The notes: generated by a model from the sequence alone, not told the origin. A stretch of 64,000 nt of DNA from Streptomyces ochraceiscleroticus (GCF_000720485.1 NZ_JOAX01000001.1:62001-126000); one strand, 5' to 3'; shown: positions 27,966 to 35,212, counted from the stretch's first letter. Program-made: numbers and translations.

Positions 27966-28163
27966 ACGCCGAGTGAACGGGGCACACTCCGCCACCCGGG
28001 AACGGACACGCGGGCGGGACCGCCCGTTCAGCCGTATGCCGGGTGGGAGCGGTCGTGGGGCGGGTGTGTACGGGGTGCGCGTGCGGGGTCGCGGGGCGGG
28101 TGTGCGCGGGGGTGCGTGTGCGGGGCGGCCCGTTGACGGGTGTCCGCCGTCCGCTGCCGGCCG

Positions 28164-29333
28164 TCAGCCCTCGTCCGCGCCCAGTACCAGCCCCGACGTG
28201 GGCACCCCCGTGCCTGCCGTGACCAGCACCCGGGAGGCGCCCGGCACCTGGTTGACGGACGTGCCGCGGATCTGCCGCACGCCCTCCGCGATCCCGTTCA
28301 TGCCGTGCAGATACGCCTCGCCGAGCTGCCCGCCGTGCGTATTGAGCGGCAGCGCGTCCGCGGCGACAAAGTCCGTCGCCTCGCCCGGCGCGCAGAACCC
28401 GAACTCCTCGAGCTGCATCAGCACGAACGGAGTGAAGTGGTCGTACAGGATGCCGACGTCGATCTCCCTTGGCGTCAGCCCGCTGCTCCGCCACAACTGC
28501 CGCGCCACCACGGCCGTCTCGGGCAGGCCGGTCAGGCCGTCCCGGTAGTAGCTCGTCATCTGCTCCTGCGCGCGGCCCGCGCCCTGCGCCGCCGCGGTGA
28601 TCACCGCGGGCCGGCACCGCAGGTCACGCGCCCGCTCGGCCGACGTCACCACGATCGCCTGCCCGCCGTCCGTCTCCTGGCAGCAGTCCAGCAGCCGCAG
28701 CGGCTCGACGATCCAGCGGGAGGCGGCGTGCTCCTCCAGGGTGATCGGCTTCCCGTAGAAGTACGCGGCGGGGTTACGGGCGGCGTGCCGCCGGTCGACC
28801 ACCGCCACCTGCCCGAACGCCTCCGGCGTCAGCCCGTACACATGGAGGTACCGCTGCGCCGCCATGGCCACCCAGGAGGCGGGCGTCAGCAGCCCGAAGG
28901 GGAGGTTCCAGCCGAGCGCCGCGCCCTCGGCGGACGGCTCGCGCTGCTGCACGCCGGAACCGAAGCGCCGGCCCGAACGTTCATTGAAGGCGCGGTAGCA
29001 GACCACCACCTCCGCCACCCCGGTCGCCACCGCCATCGCCGCCTGCTGCACGGTCGCGCACGCCGCCCCGCCGCCGTAATGCACCCGCGAGAAGAACGAC
29101 AGCTCACCGATGCCCACCGCCTGGGCGACGGTGACCTCCGGGCTGGTGTCCATGGTGAAGGTGACCATGCCGTCCACGTCCCCCGGTGCCAGCCCGGCAT
29201 CCGCCAGCGCGGCCCGCACGGCCTCGACCGCCAGCTTCAGCTCACTCCGCCCGGAGTCCTTGGAGAACTCCGTCGCACCGATGCCGGCGATGGCCGCCCG
29301 CCCACCGAGCCCGTCCCCGCGCCGCACACTCAT
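28164..29333 (-). CDS. Thiolase-fold lipid-transfer/acetyltransferase protein
   Basis: The protein has 389 residues. It resembles SCP-x/Ltp2-type thiolase-like proteins: AAIAGIGATEFSKDSGRSELKL at the start, then VHYGGGAACATVQQAAMAV where thiolases carry the nucleophilic Cys, and LPLNTHGGQLGEAYLHGMNGI near the C terminus. Such proteins often pair with a MaoC/DUF35 partner to cleave side chains of steroids or related acyl-CoAs. ATG at 29333 overlaps the MaoC-fusion stop by 4 bp (ATGA), indicating translational coupling. Together they look like a small acyl-CoA side-chain degradation unit; the substrate is unknown. Confidence 0.9.
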   Translation of the reverse strand: MSVRRGDGLGGRAAIAGIGATEFSKDSGRSELKLAVEAVRAALADAGLAPGDVDGMVTFTMDTSPEVTVAQAVGIGELSFFSRVHYGGGAACATVQQAAMAVATGVAEVVVCYRAFNERSGRRFGSGVQQREPSAEGAALGWNLPFGLLTPASWVAMAAQRYLHVYGLTPEAFGQVAVVDRRHAARNPAAYFYGKPITLEEHAASRWIVEPLRLLDCCQETDGGQAIVVTSAERARDLRCRPAVITAAAQGAGRAQEQMTSYYRDGLTGLPETAVVARQLWRSSGLTPREIDVGILYDHFTPFVLMQLEEFGFCAPGEATDFVAADALPLNTHGGQLGEAYLHGMNGIAEGVRQIRGTSVNQVPGASRVLVTAGTGVPTSGLVLGADEG

Positions 29334-30781
29334 ACGACGCCCCCACCGGCCAACGCGACGGTGACCGTGCCGGTCACATGACGCCCCAGCCCGTTCTCCC
29401 CGATCACGCGCACGACGGTCAGCCCCTCCGCGCGCCCCCCGCCTTCCTCTGCCTCTATGACGCTTCCGCGCAATGTCATCGTGTCGCCCGGGTAGTTGGG
29501 CGCCCCCAGCCGGATGGCCACCTTGCGCAGTACGCACCCGGCCCCGAAGTGATCGGTGACGTACCGCCCGACCAACCCATTACTGGTGAGGATGTTCATG
29601 AAAATGTCCGGCGAACCCTTCTCCCTGGCCGCCTCGGCATCGTGATGCACGTCCTGGTAATCCCGGGAGGCGAGAGCTCCGGCGACGATCAGGGTGCGGG
29701 TGATCGGGACCGCGAGAGGGGCCAACTCGGGGTCGCGGGAGGCGGGTTCGGCGGTTTGCGTGGCGGGGCCGATGGTTTCCGTGGCGGGTTCGGTGGTTTC
29801 CATGGCGGGTTCGGTGGTTTCCGTGGCGGGGCCAACGGCGCGGAACACCGGCAGCACCAACTCCTCGTCCACCCGCCGAAATTCCAGCCGTACGGGCATC
29901 CCGATGCGCACCTCGTCATGGTCCACGCCCACCACATCGCTGACCATCCGCACCCCCTCGGCCAGCTCGATCACCGCCACCGCGTACGGCGGGTCGAAGG
30001 CGGGAAACGGCGGATGGTGCATCACGACGTACGAGAAAACGACGCCGTCGCCACCCGCCTCGACGGTCTCCCACTTCTCACTCCCACAGCCGTTGCACCC
30101 CGGCAGCCAGGGAAAACGCAGCCGTCCACAATCACCGCACCGCTGGATCAACAGCCGCCGTTCGGCGACCCCCGCCCAGAATCCGGCATTGTCCCGATTG
30201 ACCACGGGCCGAGGCCGCCGCGCGGAACTCTCGCGCGCCCCACCCGACTTCTCCGCGGTCCCCTTCCTCCTCGGTGCGTACTTGAATATCCGAAACCGAT
30301 GCGTTCCAACGACTTCCCCTTCCTCCCCCTCCCCGTCCTCCCCTCCAACCCGTACATCCATCTTCGTCGTAACGAAGTACCCGACCCCCAACCTCGTCGT
30401 CTTCCGCGCCGAAACCGACTCGATCACCGCGTCGAAGCGGACCTCGTCACCCGGACGCAGCGCCCGCAAGTACTCCTGCTCGCAGTCGGTCGCGACCACC
30501 GCCGTGTACCCGGCGCCGTCCAACAGCGCGAACAGCTCCTCGTACGCCGCTGACCTGCCCGTATGCCCGGAGAGCCCGCCCATGGTCCACGCCTGGAGCA
30601 TGGTGGGCGGCGCGATCGCCCCCTCGCCGGTGTACGCGGCATTGGTGTCGCCGACCGCCTCGCACCAGTGCCGGATCATCGCCGCGTTGACCGGATCCTT
30701 GCCGGTCCCGCCGACCATGGCGGCCCGCCCCACGTAAGCCTTCAGCCGCTCATCGAACCCGGAATCCGTACCGCTCACCAC
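29330..30781 (-). CDS. Fused MaoC-like dehydratase / OB-fold (DUF35) / MaoC-like dehydratase
   Basis: The protein has 483 residues. Residues ~5-165 are a hot-dog MaoC-like N domain (MIRHWCEAVGDTNAAYTGEGAIAPPTML). Residues ~205-330 have a rubredoxin-like zinc ribbon (QRCGDCGRLRFPWLPGCNGCGS) and OB fold of DUF35. Residues ~365-483 are a second hot-dog domain (DYQDVHHDAEAAREKGSPDIFMNILTSNG). The linker before the last domain is a 7-residue repeat (ATETTEP-like) encoded by 21-bp DNA repeats. GTG at 30781 has GGAGG 5 nt upstream; a GTG at 30805 is further out. It would hydrate an enoyl-CoA and dock the thiolase partner. Confidence 0.9.
   Translation of the reverse strand: MVSGTDSGFDERLKAYVGRAAMVGGTGKDPVNAAMIRHWCEAVGDTNAAYTGEGAIAPPTMLQAWTMGGLSGHTGRSAAYEELFALLDGAGYTAVVATDCEQEYLRALRPGDEVRFDAVIESVSARKTTRLGVGYFVTTKMDVRVGGEDGEGEEGEVVGTHRFRIFKYAPRRKGTAEKSGGARESSARRPRPVVNRDNAGFWAGVAERRLLIQRCGDCGRLRFPWLPGCNGCGSEKWETVEAGGDGVVFSYVVMHHPPFPAFDPPYAVAVIELAEGVRMVSDVVGVDHDEVRIGMPVRLEFRRVDEELVLPVFRAVGPATETTEPAMETTEPATETIGPATQTAEPASRDPELAPLAVPITRTLIVAGALASRDYQDVHHDAEAAREKGSPDIFMNILTSNGLVGRYVTDHFGAGCVLRKVAIRLGAPNYPGDTMTLRGSVIEAEEGGGRAEGLTVVRVIGENGLGRHVTGTVTVALAGGGVV
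29741..29824 (-). repeat. Four 21-bp tandem repeats encoding the interdomain linker
   Basis: Four 21-bp units of the form GGCGGGTTCGGTGGTTTCCGT (written on the plus strand, last base varying) run 29741-29824, in frame with the fusion gene. Each adds seven linker residues, so copy-number change would alter linker length without a frameshift. Confidence 0.8.
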
Positions 30782-30810
30782 CGCCCCCTCCGCACCCGCC
30801 GACACACGAA

Positions 30811-30852
30811 TGAGCGGTTCCTGACTGTCCGTCAGGAACCGCTCACTGTCAA
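30811..30852 (-). promoter_or_regulatory. Promoter with 15-bp perfect inverted repeat before the MaoC/thiolase operon
   Basis: TGAGCGGTTCCTGAC (30811-30825) and GTCAGGAACCGCTCA (30831-30845) are exact inverted repeats with a 5-bp centre. On the minus strand a TTGACA -35 (plus TGTCAA at 30847-30852) directly precedes it, and the palindrome would cover the spacer and the -10 zone, about 30 bp upstream of the GTG start. This fits a repressor operator better than a terminator, although as RNA it would also form a strong hairpin. Confidence 0.6.
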
Positions 30853-30874
30853 GGTCGTTGTCAGGCAGCGAAGG

Positions 30875-30912
30875 GACGGGCGGCCGGCTCTCCCCAGCGC
30901 CGGCCGCCCGTC
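30875..30912 (-). terminator. Terminator after the N/Q-rich secreted protein gene
   Basis: GACGGGCGGCCGGC (30875-30888) pairs perfectly with GCCGGCCGCCCGTC (30899-30912) around a 10-nt loop, 22 bp past the stop of the small secreted protein. Confidence 0.75.
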
Positions 30913-30933
30913 GTCCTCAGGTCACCGAAGAGG

Positions 30934-31239
30934 TCACCAGAGGTTCGTGAAGTTCACCGTCGCGTTCGACTGGTCGACGTGGGTGAATCCTGAGCCGTTC
31001 ACACTCGCGGTGTTGTTCTGATTGGACGCTCCGTCCCCGTTCGCGACCTGCTGGGTCGTGGTGGAGTTGCCGTTGTTGTCGTTCCCGACGCCGGTGCCTT
31101 CCTGGCTCGCCGACACCGCCCCCGACCCGGCCGACGCGAACGAGCCGTTGTCCGCATACGCGACCCCGGCGAACAGGGCTGCTGCGAGCGGCAGCGCGGC
31201 AACGGCGGCGATGGTGCGAGCGGTACGGATGCTTGCCAT
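30934..31239 (-). CDS. Small secreted Asn/Gln/Gly-rich protein, unknown function
   Basis: The protein has 101 residues. A clear signal peptide (MASIRTARTIAAVAALPLAA, cleavage near AYA-DNG) is followed by ~70 residues poor in charge and rich in Asn, Gln, Ser, Thr and Gly, without cysteine: GVGNDNNGNSTTTQQVANGD, then NNTASVNGSGFTHVDQSNAT. ATG at 31239 has GGAGGAAAG upstream, a strong site, and the gene has its own terminator. The loose repetition of N/Q with small residues resembles curlin-type amyloid repeats or spore-surface proteins, but it lacks the chaplin or rodlin signatures. I do not recognise the family. Confidence 0.8.
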   Translation of the reverse strand: MASIRTARTIAAVAALPLAAALFAGVAYADNGSFASAGSGAVSASQEGTGVGNDNNGNSTTTQQVANGDGASNQNNTASVNGSGFTHVDQSNATVNFTNLW

Positions 31240-31540
31240 GACTTTCCTCCTGCGGAACCACTTGGACGGGTAACCCCTGGGTGGTTGGCCGACCCCCCCG
31301 GGCCTGTTGCGTAACGACGTCGCGCCACCAGAACTGCCCAAGCGACACCCCCCGAACCGACAACCACCCCCGATTCCCCCGCAAGCGTGAGCCCCACCCG
31401 TCAAACGTCCGGAAGGGGCGGACGACCGGGGCGCGTAGGGGCACAACGAGCCACGACGAGACGCGGCGAGAACGGCGCAGCACACGCAAAAGGGGCCCCC
31501 GACCAAGCCGGACACCCCGCCTCACCTGCAATTCCATGGC
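31240..31540. other. 301-bp gap without a gene
   Basis: It holds the promoter/leader of the small secreted protein gene at its left end. I see no other gene, strong hairpin or repeat. It ends at the boundary of the decayed island. Confidence 0.5.
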
Positions 31541-31927
31541 CTACAGCGTGCTGATGATCCATGGCGGAGGCTGTGGAATCTGAACCCACGGTGCCGTTAC
31601 CGCCATGACAGACCTCAAGAGAAGGCTGCATCGAGCGCCGACGTACCCGCTGACCGCCCGAAATGCCGCGGCTCTGTGGTGCGTTGCGATCTTGCCCGTC
31701 GCCTGCCAGTCGATCTCCCCGGCGATGGTGTTGAGCTCGTGGGCCGCCTCTATGACGTCGTCGCCTCCGAGGAGCATGATCCGCTCGAAGGAGCGCCCTC
31801 TCAGACGGCCCGCTTCCAGATGCTCCCCGAGCATCTCTTCCTGCGTCTTGTCCGCTGCGCGGATTCCCTCTCGGTCTTCGCAGAGCTGGACGGCCAGGAA
31901 GATGACCGCCCCAGATGTGTCTCGCAT
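31541..31927 (-). pseudogene. Remnant of a conserved hypothetical gene at the island edge
   Basis: The open frame of 128 codons contains a well-formed stretch, IFLAVQLCEDREGIRAADKT, then RLRGRSFERIMLLGGDDVIEAAHELN and EIDWQATGKI. It reads like part of a longer helical protein of a type I recall as a conserved Streptomyces hypothetical. The last ~25 codons are translated from the tRNA-Ser-like remnant at 31565-31610, so the true C terminus is lost. The N terminus begins abruptly, with a stop codon just upstream and the Tn7-like element 45 bp further on. I infer a truncated, probably non-functional fragment. Confidence 0.55.
31565..31610 (-). repeat. Degenerate duplicate of the 3' part of tRNA-Ser(TGA), attachment-site-like
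   Basis: These 46 bp align without gaps to 37415-37460 of the intact tRNA-Ser with only about five mismatches; similarity fades toward the anticodon loop (TCAAGA is shared again at 31615-31620). Both copies have the same orientation. The copy covers the acceptor, T arm and variable arm, the usual site of integration by actinobacterial integrases, so it is best read as an old distal attachment site. Confidence 0.7.
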
Positions 31928-32041
31928 CGCGGATCAGGGGGCTGCGGCATGGCGGGCGTGCAGGGGGCCGCTGTCCTGTGTCATCGAACCTTGATCTTTG
32001 CCAGCGAACCTTGGTGATCATTAGGTTGTGTCACCGAAGTC

Positions 32042-32420
32042 GCCGAAGTTTGAGTGGCACGACGCGCTGGGTTGTCAGGGGTGGGAGTGGGGGAGCTCGC
32101 GGGAGCGTACGCAGATCCGAACCTTGTCGCGTTTGACCTGGGGATCTTCACGCCCGTGCGGCCGTTCCGCCGGCCCAAGGGCGGGAAGAGCCTCGCGGGC
32201 AGGTACTTCTGCGCCACGACCGCTGAGCACATCGGGTACGAGCCGTGCCTGGAGCGGGACCGGCTGATCCGCCTCGACGCTGCCCCGCAGGTGACAGGGA
32301 TCCCTCGCAGCCGTTCCGGCTGCCCTGGCACGACGGCCGCCGCAGCACCGCCCCGCGTCCGCCTGCTTCGTACGCCTCGCGGACGGGCGGGCCCGCGGCC
32401 ACGAACCGGCCGCACACACA
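32042..32420 (+). pseudogene. TnsA-like transposon endonuclease pseudogene
   Basis: Three reading frames must be joined. Frame one gives GVGELAGAYADPNLVAFDLG then SLAGRYFCATTAEHIGYEPC-LERDRLIRLDAAPQVTGI, the N-terminal catalytic region of actinobacterial TnsA-like proteins (ES/EP-x-LERD motif). Near 32300 one base is missing and the next frame gives SQPFRLPWHDGRR. Near 32345 the frame shifts again to FVRLADGRARG, where a functional protein has the PDF-x-VRLADG segment. The N terminus and the C-terminal catalytic Lys region are absent. TnsA cuts 5' ends during Tn7-type transposition; this copy cannot be functional. Family identity is from memory of the motif order. Confidence 0.7.
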
Positions 32421-32442
32421 AGACCACCGAGAGGATCCGCTG

Positions 32443-32937
32443 ATGAACCGTCCCAAGGCGAGCCGGAAGACAATAGCCAAGCAGGTCGCCGCGCTCGTAG
32501 CCATCCTCGGATTCTTCGCACTGTCGCTGTGGCTCGGTGACGACCTGTGGGACCTGGCCGCACACTCGACGGCGACCGACATCGGATTCGGCGTCACCGT
32601 CGGCGCGCTGCTCCCGATCACGTTCACGGCCGCCAAGCGCTCCTTCCGCCGTTTCAACTCGGCCGGGAGCGAGCGCTCGTCCCGATGGGCCGTGGCCGGC
32701 ATCGCGTACGCGGCCGTGGCCGTGGTGAGCGCGCTGGCCGTCGCCCGCTCGATCCCCGGACGAAAGAGCGTCTCAAGGCCCTGCCTCAACGAGTGGGAAC
32801 CCTGCTGGGTGAACCACCACCATCCGGGGGCCTTCTTCGTGACACTCGGCAGCTTGGCTGCGACGGCGGCCCTCATGACCTGGGGGTCGAGCTGGATGTC
32901 CAAGCTGCGCGCCCAGTCCCGCCGGTTCCGCCGGTAG
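32443..32937 (+). CDS. Four-helix integral membrane protein carried by the Tn7-like element
   Basis: The protein has 164 residues. Likely membrane helices are at ~14-33 (VAALVAILGFFALSLWLG), ~43-62 (IGFGVTVGALLPITFTAA), ~78-98 (WAVAGIAYAAVAVVSALAVA) and ~128-150 (AFFVTLGSLAATAALMTWGS). A loop CLNEWEPCW holds a probable extracytoplasmic disulfide. Both ends are basic. ATG at 32443 has GAGAGG 7 nt upstream, and the frame is intact although the neighbouring transposase gene has decayed, so it may be under selection. I do not recognise the family. As cargo of a mobile element it could be a defence, immunity or stress function, but nothing in the sequence decides this. Confidence 0.75.
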   Translation: MNRPKASRKTIAKQVAALVAILGFFALSLWLGDDLWDLAAHSTATDIGFGVTVGALLPITFTAAKRSFRRFNSAGSERSSRWAVAGIAYAAVAVVSALAVARSIPGRKSVSRPCLNEWEPCWVNHHHPGAFFVTLGSLAATAALMTWGSSWMSKLRAQSRRFRR

Positions 32938-33186
32938 CCGCCGCGGTCGGCGGAGTGGAGACGGGATGTGCCCGGAACCGCCTGGCTGGAGATCGCACAG
33001 TCTTCCCTGCGAATCTCGAGATCCCCGGCAGCCTCGACTCCGATAGTGCCAACGAACTACCGCTCAAACTTCGGCGTCACACACTCCAGGTTCGATGTCA
33101 CAGGACAGCCGCCCCTTGCGCGTTGGGCCGCCCTTTCACCCGTCCCGGAGCCGGAGCCTGTCCCGGGGCCGGAACCTGAAGACCGC

Positions 33187-33212
33187 TTCAGCGCCCTTCA
33201 GGCTGTGTTCAG
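33187..33212 (+). promoter_or_regulatory. Triple TTCAG direct repeat before the PepSY gene
   Basis: TTCAG occurs at 33187-33191, 33197-33201 and 33208-33212, that is at 10- and 11-bp spacing on one face of the helix, as expected for tandem binding of OmpR-family response regulators. It lies ~90 bp upstream of the PepSY start, a usual activator position. No two-component system is adjacent. Confidence 0.4.
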
Positions 33213-33301
33213 GTCCCGTTCGGCACTGTGATCAATGTCGGAAGGGCGCGACAAGGCCCCCCGGCGGAACCGACCGCACCACGCCCCGGAGGAACCTCCC
33301 C

Positions 33302-33982
33302 ATGCAGGCCAACGCCAAGCGCACGCTCATCCCCCGCGCAGTCGTCCTCGCCACGGCCGCCGCCGTCGCAGTGATCGGCGGCACGGGTGCCGCGACCGCC
33401 TTCGCGAACGACGATGCCCCGGCCCCGCACTCCTCGGTCAAGCTCTCCCAGAGCGAGCGCCACCTGGACGACACCGCCAAGGACCGCGCCCAGGTCAAGG
33501 CCGACAAGATCAGCCAGTCCGAGGCCACCGCCAAGGCCCTCAAGGCCGTCCCCGGCACCGCGACCTCCGCCGAACTCGACAACGCGGACAGCAATGGCTC
33601 CCTCGTCTGGGAGGTCGACGTCCTCGGCAAGGACCACAAGAGCCACGACGTCACCATCGACGCAGGCAACGGCAAGGTCCTGAACAAGCACACCGACCGC
33701 GACGACGACGCCGCCCAGGACGCCGCCGAGACCCAGGCCCAGATCAAGGCCGACAAGATCGGCCACGACAAGGCCACCGCCAAGGCCCTGAAGGCCGTCC
33801 CCGGCACCGTCGTCTCCTACGGCCTCGACGACAACGACCGCAACGGTTCCACCGTCTGGGAGGTCGACGTCCTCGGCAAGGACCACAAGAGCCACGACGT
33901 CACCATTGACGCTGCCAGTGGCAAGGTCCTCAACCAGCACGTCGACCAGGACGACCACGACAACGACAGCGACGACGACTGA
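33302..33982 (+). CDS. Secreted protein with two PepSY domains
   Basis: The protein has 226 residues. A signal peptide (LIPRAVVLATAAAVAVIGG, cleavage near AFA-NDD) precedes a Asp/His-rich spacer and two PepSY-like repeats of ~65 residues. Each contains SQSEATAKALKAVPGTATSA or DKATAKALKAVPGTVVSYGL followed by WEVDVLGKDHKSHDVTIDA, the two copies being almost identical. The C terminus is a run of Asp/His. PepSY domains often inhibit or chaperone proteases or sense the cell surface. ATG at 33302 has GGAGG 8 nt upstream. A strong hairpin follows. The near identity of the two repeats suggests recent internal duplication. Confidence 0.9.
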   Translation: MQANAKRTLIPRAVVLATAAAVAVIGGTGAATAFANDDAPAPHSSVKLSQSERHLDDTAKDRAQVKADKISQSEATAKALKAVPGTATSAELDNADSNGSLVWEVDVLGKDHKSHDVTIDAGNGKVLNKHTDRDDDAAQDAAETQAQIKADKIGHDKATAKALKAVPGTVVSYGLDDNDRNGSTVWEVDVLGKDHKSHDVTIDAASGKVLNQHVDQDDHDNDSDDD

Positions 33983-34031
33983 TCAGGCTTCAGGCTGCCT
34001 GGCCGCTTGCCTGAAACCTCCCCCAGAGCTC

Positions 34032-34074
34032 GAAGGGGCCGCCACCGCCACTGTCCGGCGGACGCGGCCCCTTC
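34032..34074 (+). terminator. Terminator after the PepSY gene
   Basis: GAAGGGGCCGC (34032-34042) pairs with GCGGCCCCTTC (34064-34074); the inner 21 nt can add GTCCGG-type pairs. It lies 50 bp past the stop. Confidence 0.75.
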
Positions 34075-34658
34075 ATCCGTTTCGGACCGAAGTCTGCCTC
34101 TACACATTCTGGTTGGACACGTAGAGGCGCTGCCCAGTAGCCAGGCCGACCGACATCCAAGAACCGATCGGTTTCCGAACACCACGCGCTGAAGAAGACA
34201 AGGCCATGGCCACGGCCTACCTCGCCGCACGAAATGGTGTCCAGAAAGCCACGTGGTGACACGGAGGCGAGCGGAGCGCGTGAGTGAACGCCTGGACAGC
34301 AGCTCAAGCCCAACCGAGCATGTGGGCCGCGACCGCCGCCGGTGTCCTGTAGACCGCTGCAATGAGGTCCCCGGACAACAGCAGGTCCGCACCCTCAACG
34401 ACTCGCCCCGCGGTAGCAACGGATATCCGCTGGATGACCAGGACGGAGATCCAATACCGACATACGGCGGGCCCGCCGGGCGCGCCGTATAGCTGAAGAC
34501 CGCGGACGCACCGACAACAATGGCCATGGCGGCGGTGCCCAGTGAGCACCGCCGCCATGACTTGCTTACCCCGTCAGATCGCCTATTACTTGACGCACGC
34601 CAGGAATGGACGGCTGACTCTCAGGGGGCGGAAACACGGACGCGTGATGCCAAGAAAG
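34075..34658. other. Gene-poor, AT-richer stretch in the island
   Basis: Only short open frames with no start signals or codon bias are present, and I call no gene. The base composition is visibly less G/C-rich than the rest of the window. Apart from the terminator at 34526-34558, no repeats or sites stand out. Confidence 0.5.
34526..34558 (-). terminator. 13-bp hairpin, probable terminator of the small minus-strand operon
   Basis: ATGGCGGCGGTGC (34526-34538) pairs perfectly with GCACCGCCGCCAT (34546-34558) around a 7-nt loop, about 100 bp past the stop of the 60-residue membrane protein. Confidence 0.65.
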
Positions 34659-34841
34659 TCACACTTCTGAGCTTTCCTGGGTGCCCTTGCTGCGCGCACC
34701 CGGCACCTTCGTGACAGCAAAGGCATACATTCCCGCGAGGACGAATGTTGCCAGATACTGGGCCCAAGTGACGTCATCGAGCAGCTTGTTTACCGCGATG
34801 AGAACGCCGGCCCAGAGGAGGGTGAATACAATCTTGGCCAT
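34659..34841 (-). CDS. Small two-helix membrane protein, partner of the adjacent secreted protein
   Basis: The protein has 60 residues with two hydrophobic helices (IVFTLLWAGVLIAVNKLL and YLATFVLAGMYAFAVTKV) joined by a short acidic turn, then a basic, soluble tail ending in ESSEV. ATG at 34841 has AGGGGA 6 nt upstream. It starts 17 bp after the stop of the small secreted protein on the same strand, so the two form an operon. Codon use is less G/C-biased than in the rest of the window. I do not recognise the family. Size and arrangement would suit an immunity, anchoring or export accessory protein, which is only inference. Confidence 0.72.
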   Translation of the reverse strand: MAKIVFTLLWAGVLIAVNKLLDDVTWAQYLATFVLAGMYAFAVTKVPGARSKGTQESSEV

Positions 34842-34858
34842 CAGAATCCCCTAAGCCT

Positions 34859-35212
34859 TTAGGCGAGCGACGAGAGGCAGCCGGTGGCGCCGGCGACGAC
34901 GGTCTTGCTCGCGATGTCCTTGGCCACGTCCTTGCTGACGTATCGACCGACAATCAGCGCCCCGGCCCCGCCGATTGCCCCCTTGATCAGGCAGTTCTTG
35001 ACCATCTTGAGCATCTTGGTGTTGTGCATCAAGTACGCGCAGTCACTCTTGCTGTCCATCATGCACATCGAACGAGCCTCTTCGATGGGGTTCACCATGG
35101 CGGCACGCGGCGCGGGCCGGCTCGACTCGGCATGTGCCACACCGACACCGCTGCCGAGAATTACGCCTCCCAGCATAACGGCCGACATTGCACCCGAGAC
35201 AAGGCTCTTCAT
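34859..35212 (-). CDS. Small secreted Cys-containing protein with Gly/Ala-rich C terminus
   Basis: The protein has 117 residues. The signal peptide (MKSLVSGAMSAVMLGGVILG, cleavage near AHA-ESS) is followed by NPIEEARSMCMMDSKSDCAY, LKMVKNCLIKGAIGGAGALI and a C-terminal hydrophobic/amphipathic stretch ending GATGCLSSLA. The mature part has four cysteines and a GxxxG-rich helix. ATG at 35212 has GGGGAG 7 nt upstream. Composition resembles secreted membrane-active peptides or circular bacteriocin precursors, but no known leader motif is present. It is the first gene of a two-gene operon with the small membrane protein, in AT-richer island DNA. The function is unknown. Confidence 0.75.
   Translation of the reverse strand: MKSLVSGAMSAVMLGGVILGSGVGVAHAESSRPAPRAAMVNPIEEARSMCMMDSKSDCAYLMHNTKMLKMVKNCLIKGAIGGAGALIVGRYVSKDVAKDIASKTVVAGATGCLSSLA

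Larger units (their letters stand above)
31972..33107. mobile_element. Decayed Tn7-like mini-transposon, 1136 bp
   Basis: The left end reads TGTCCTGTGTCATCGAACCT from 31972; the right end, read inward from 33107, is TGTCCTGTGACATCGAACCT, one mismatch in 20. The element is flanked by GCCGC at 31967-31971 and 33108-33112, a 5-bp target duplication. Subterminal copies of GCCGAAGTTTGAGTGG lie at 32042-32057 and, inverted with one change, at 33060-33075, at different distances from the two tips. TGT...ACA tips, 5-bp duplication and asymmetric subterminal repeats are features of Tn7-family elements. Inside are a frameshifted TnsA-like gene and one membrane protein; TnsB and other functions are missing, so it could move only with help. 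Confidence 0.82.

Noticed and set aside
34253..34558. Short open frames on both strands in the AT-richer island DNA
   Set aside because: No start signals, no family features, and one overlaps the terminator hairpin.
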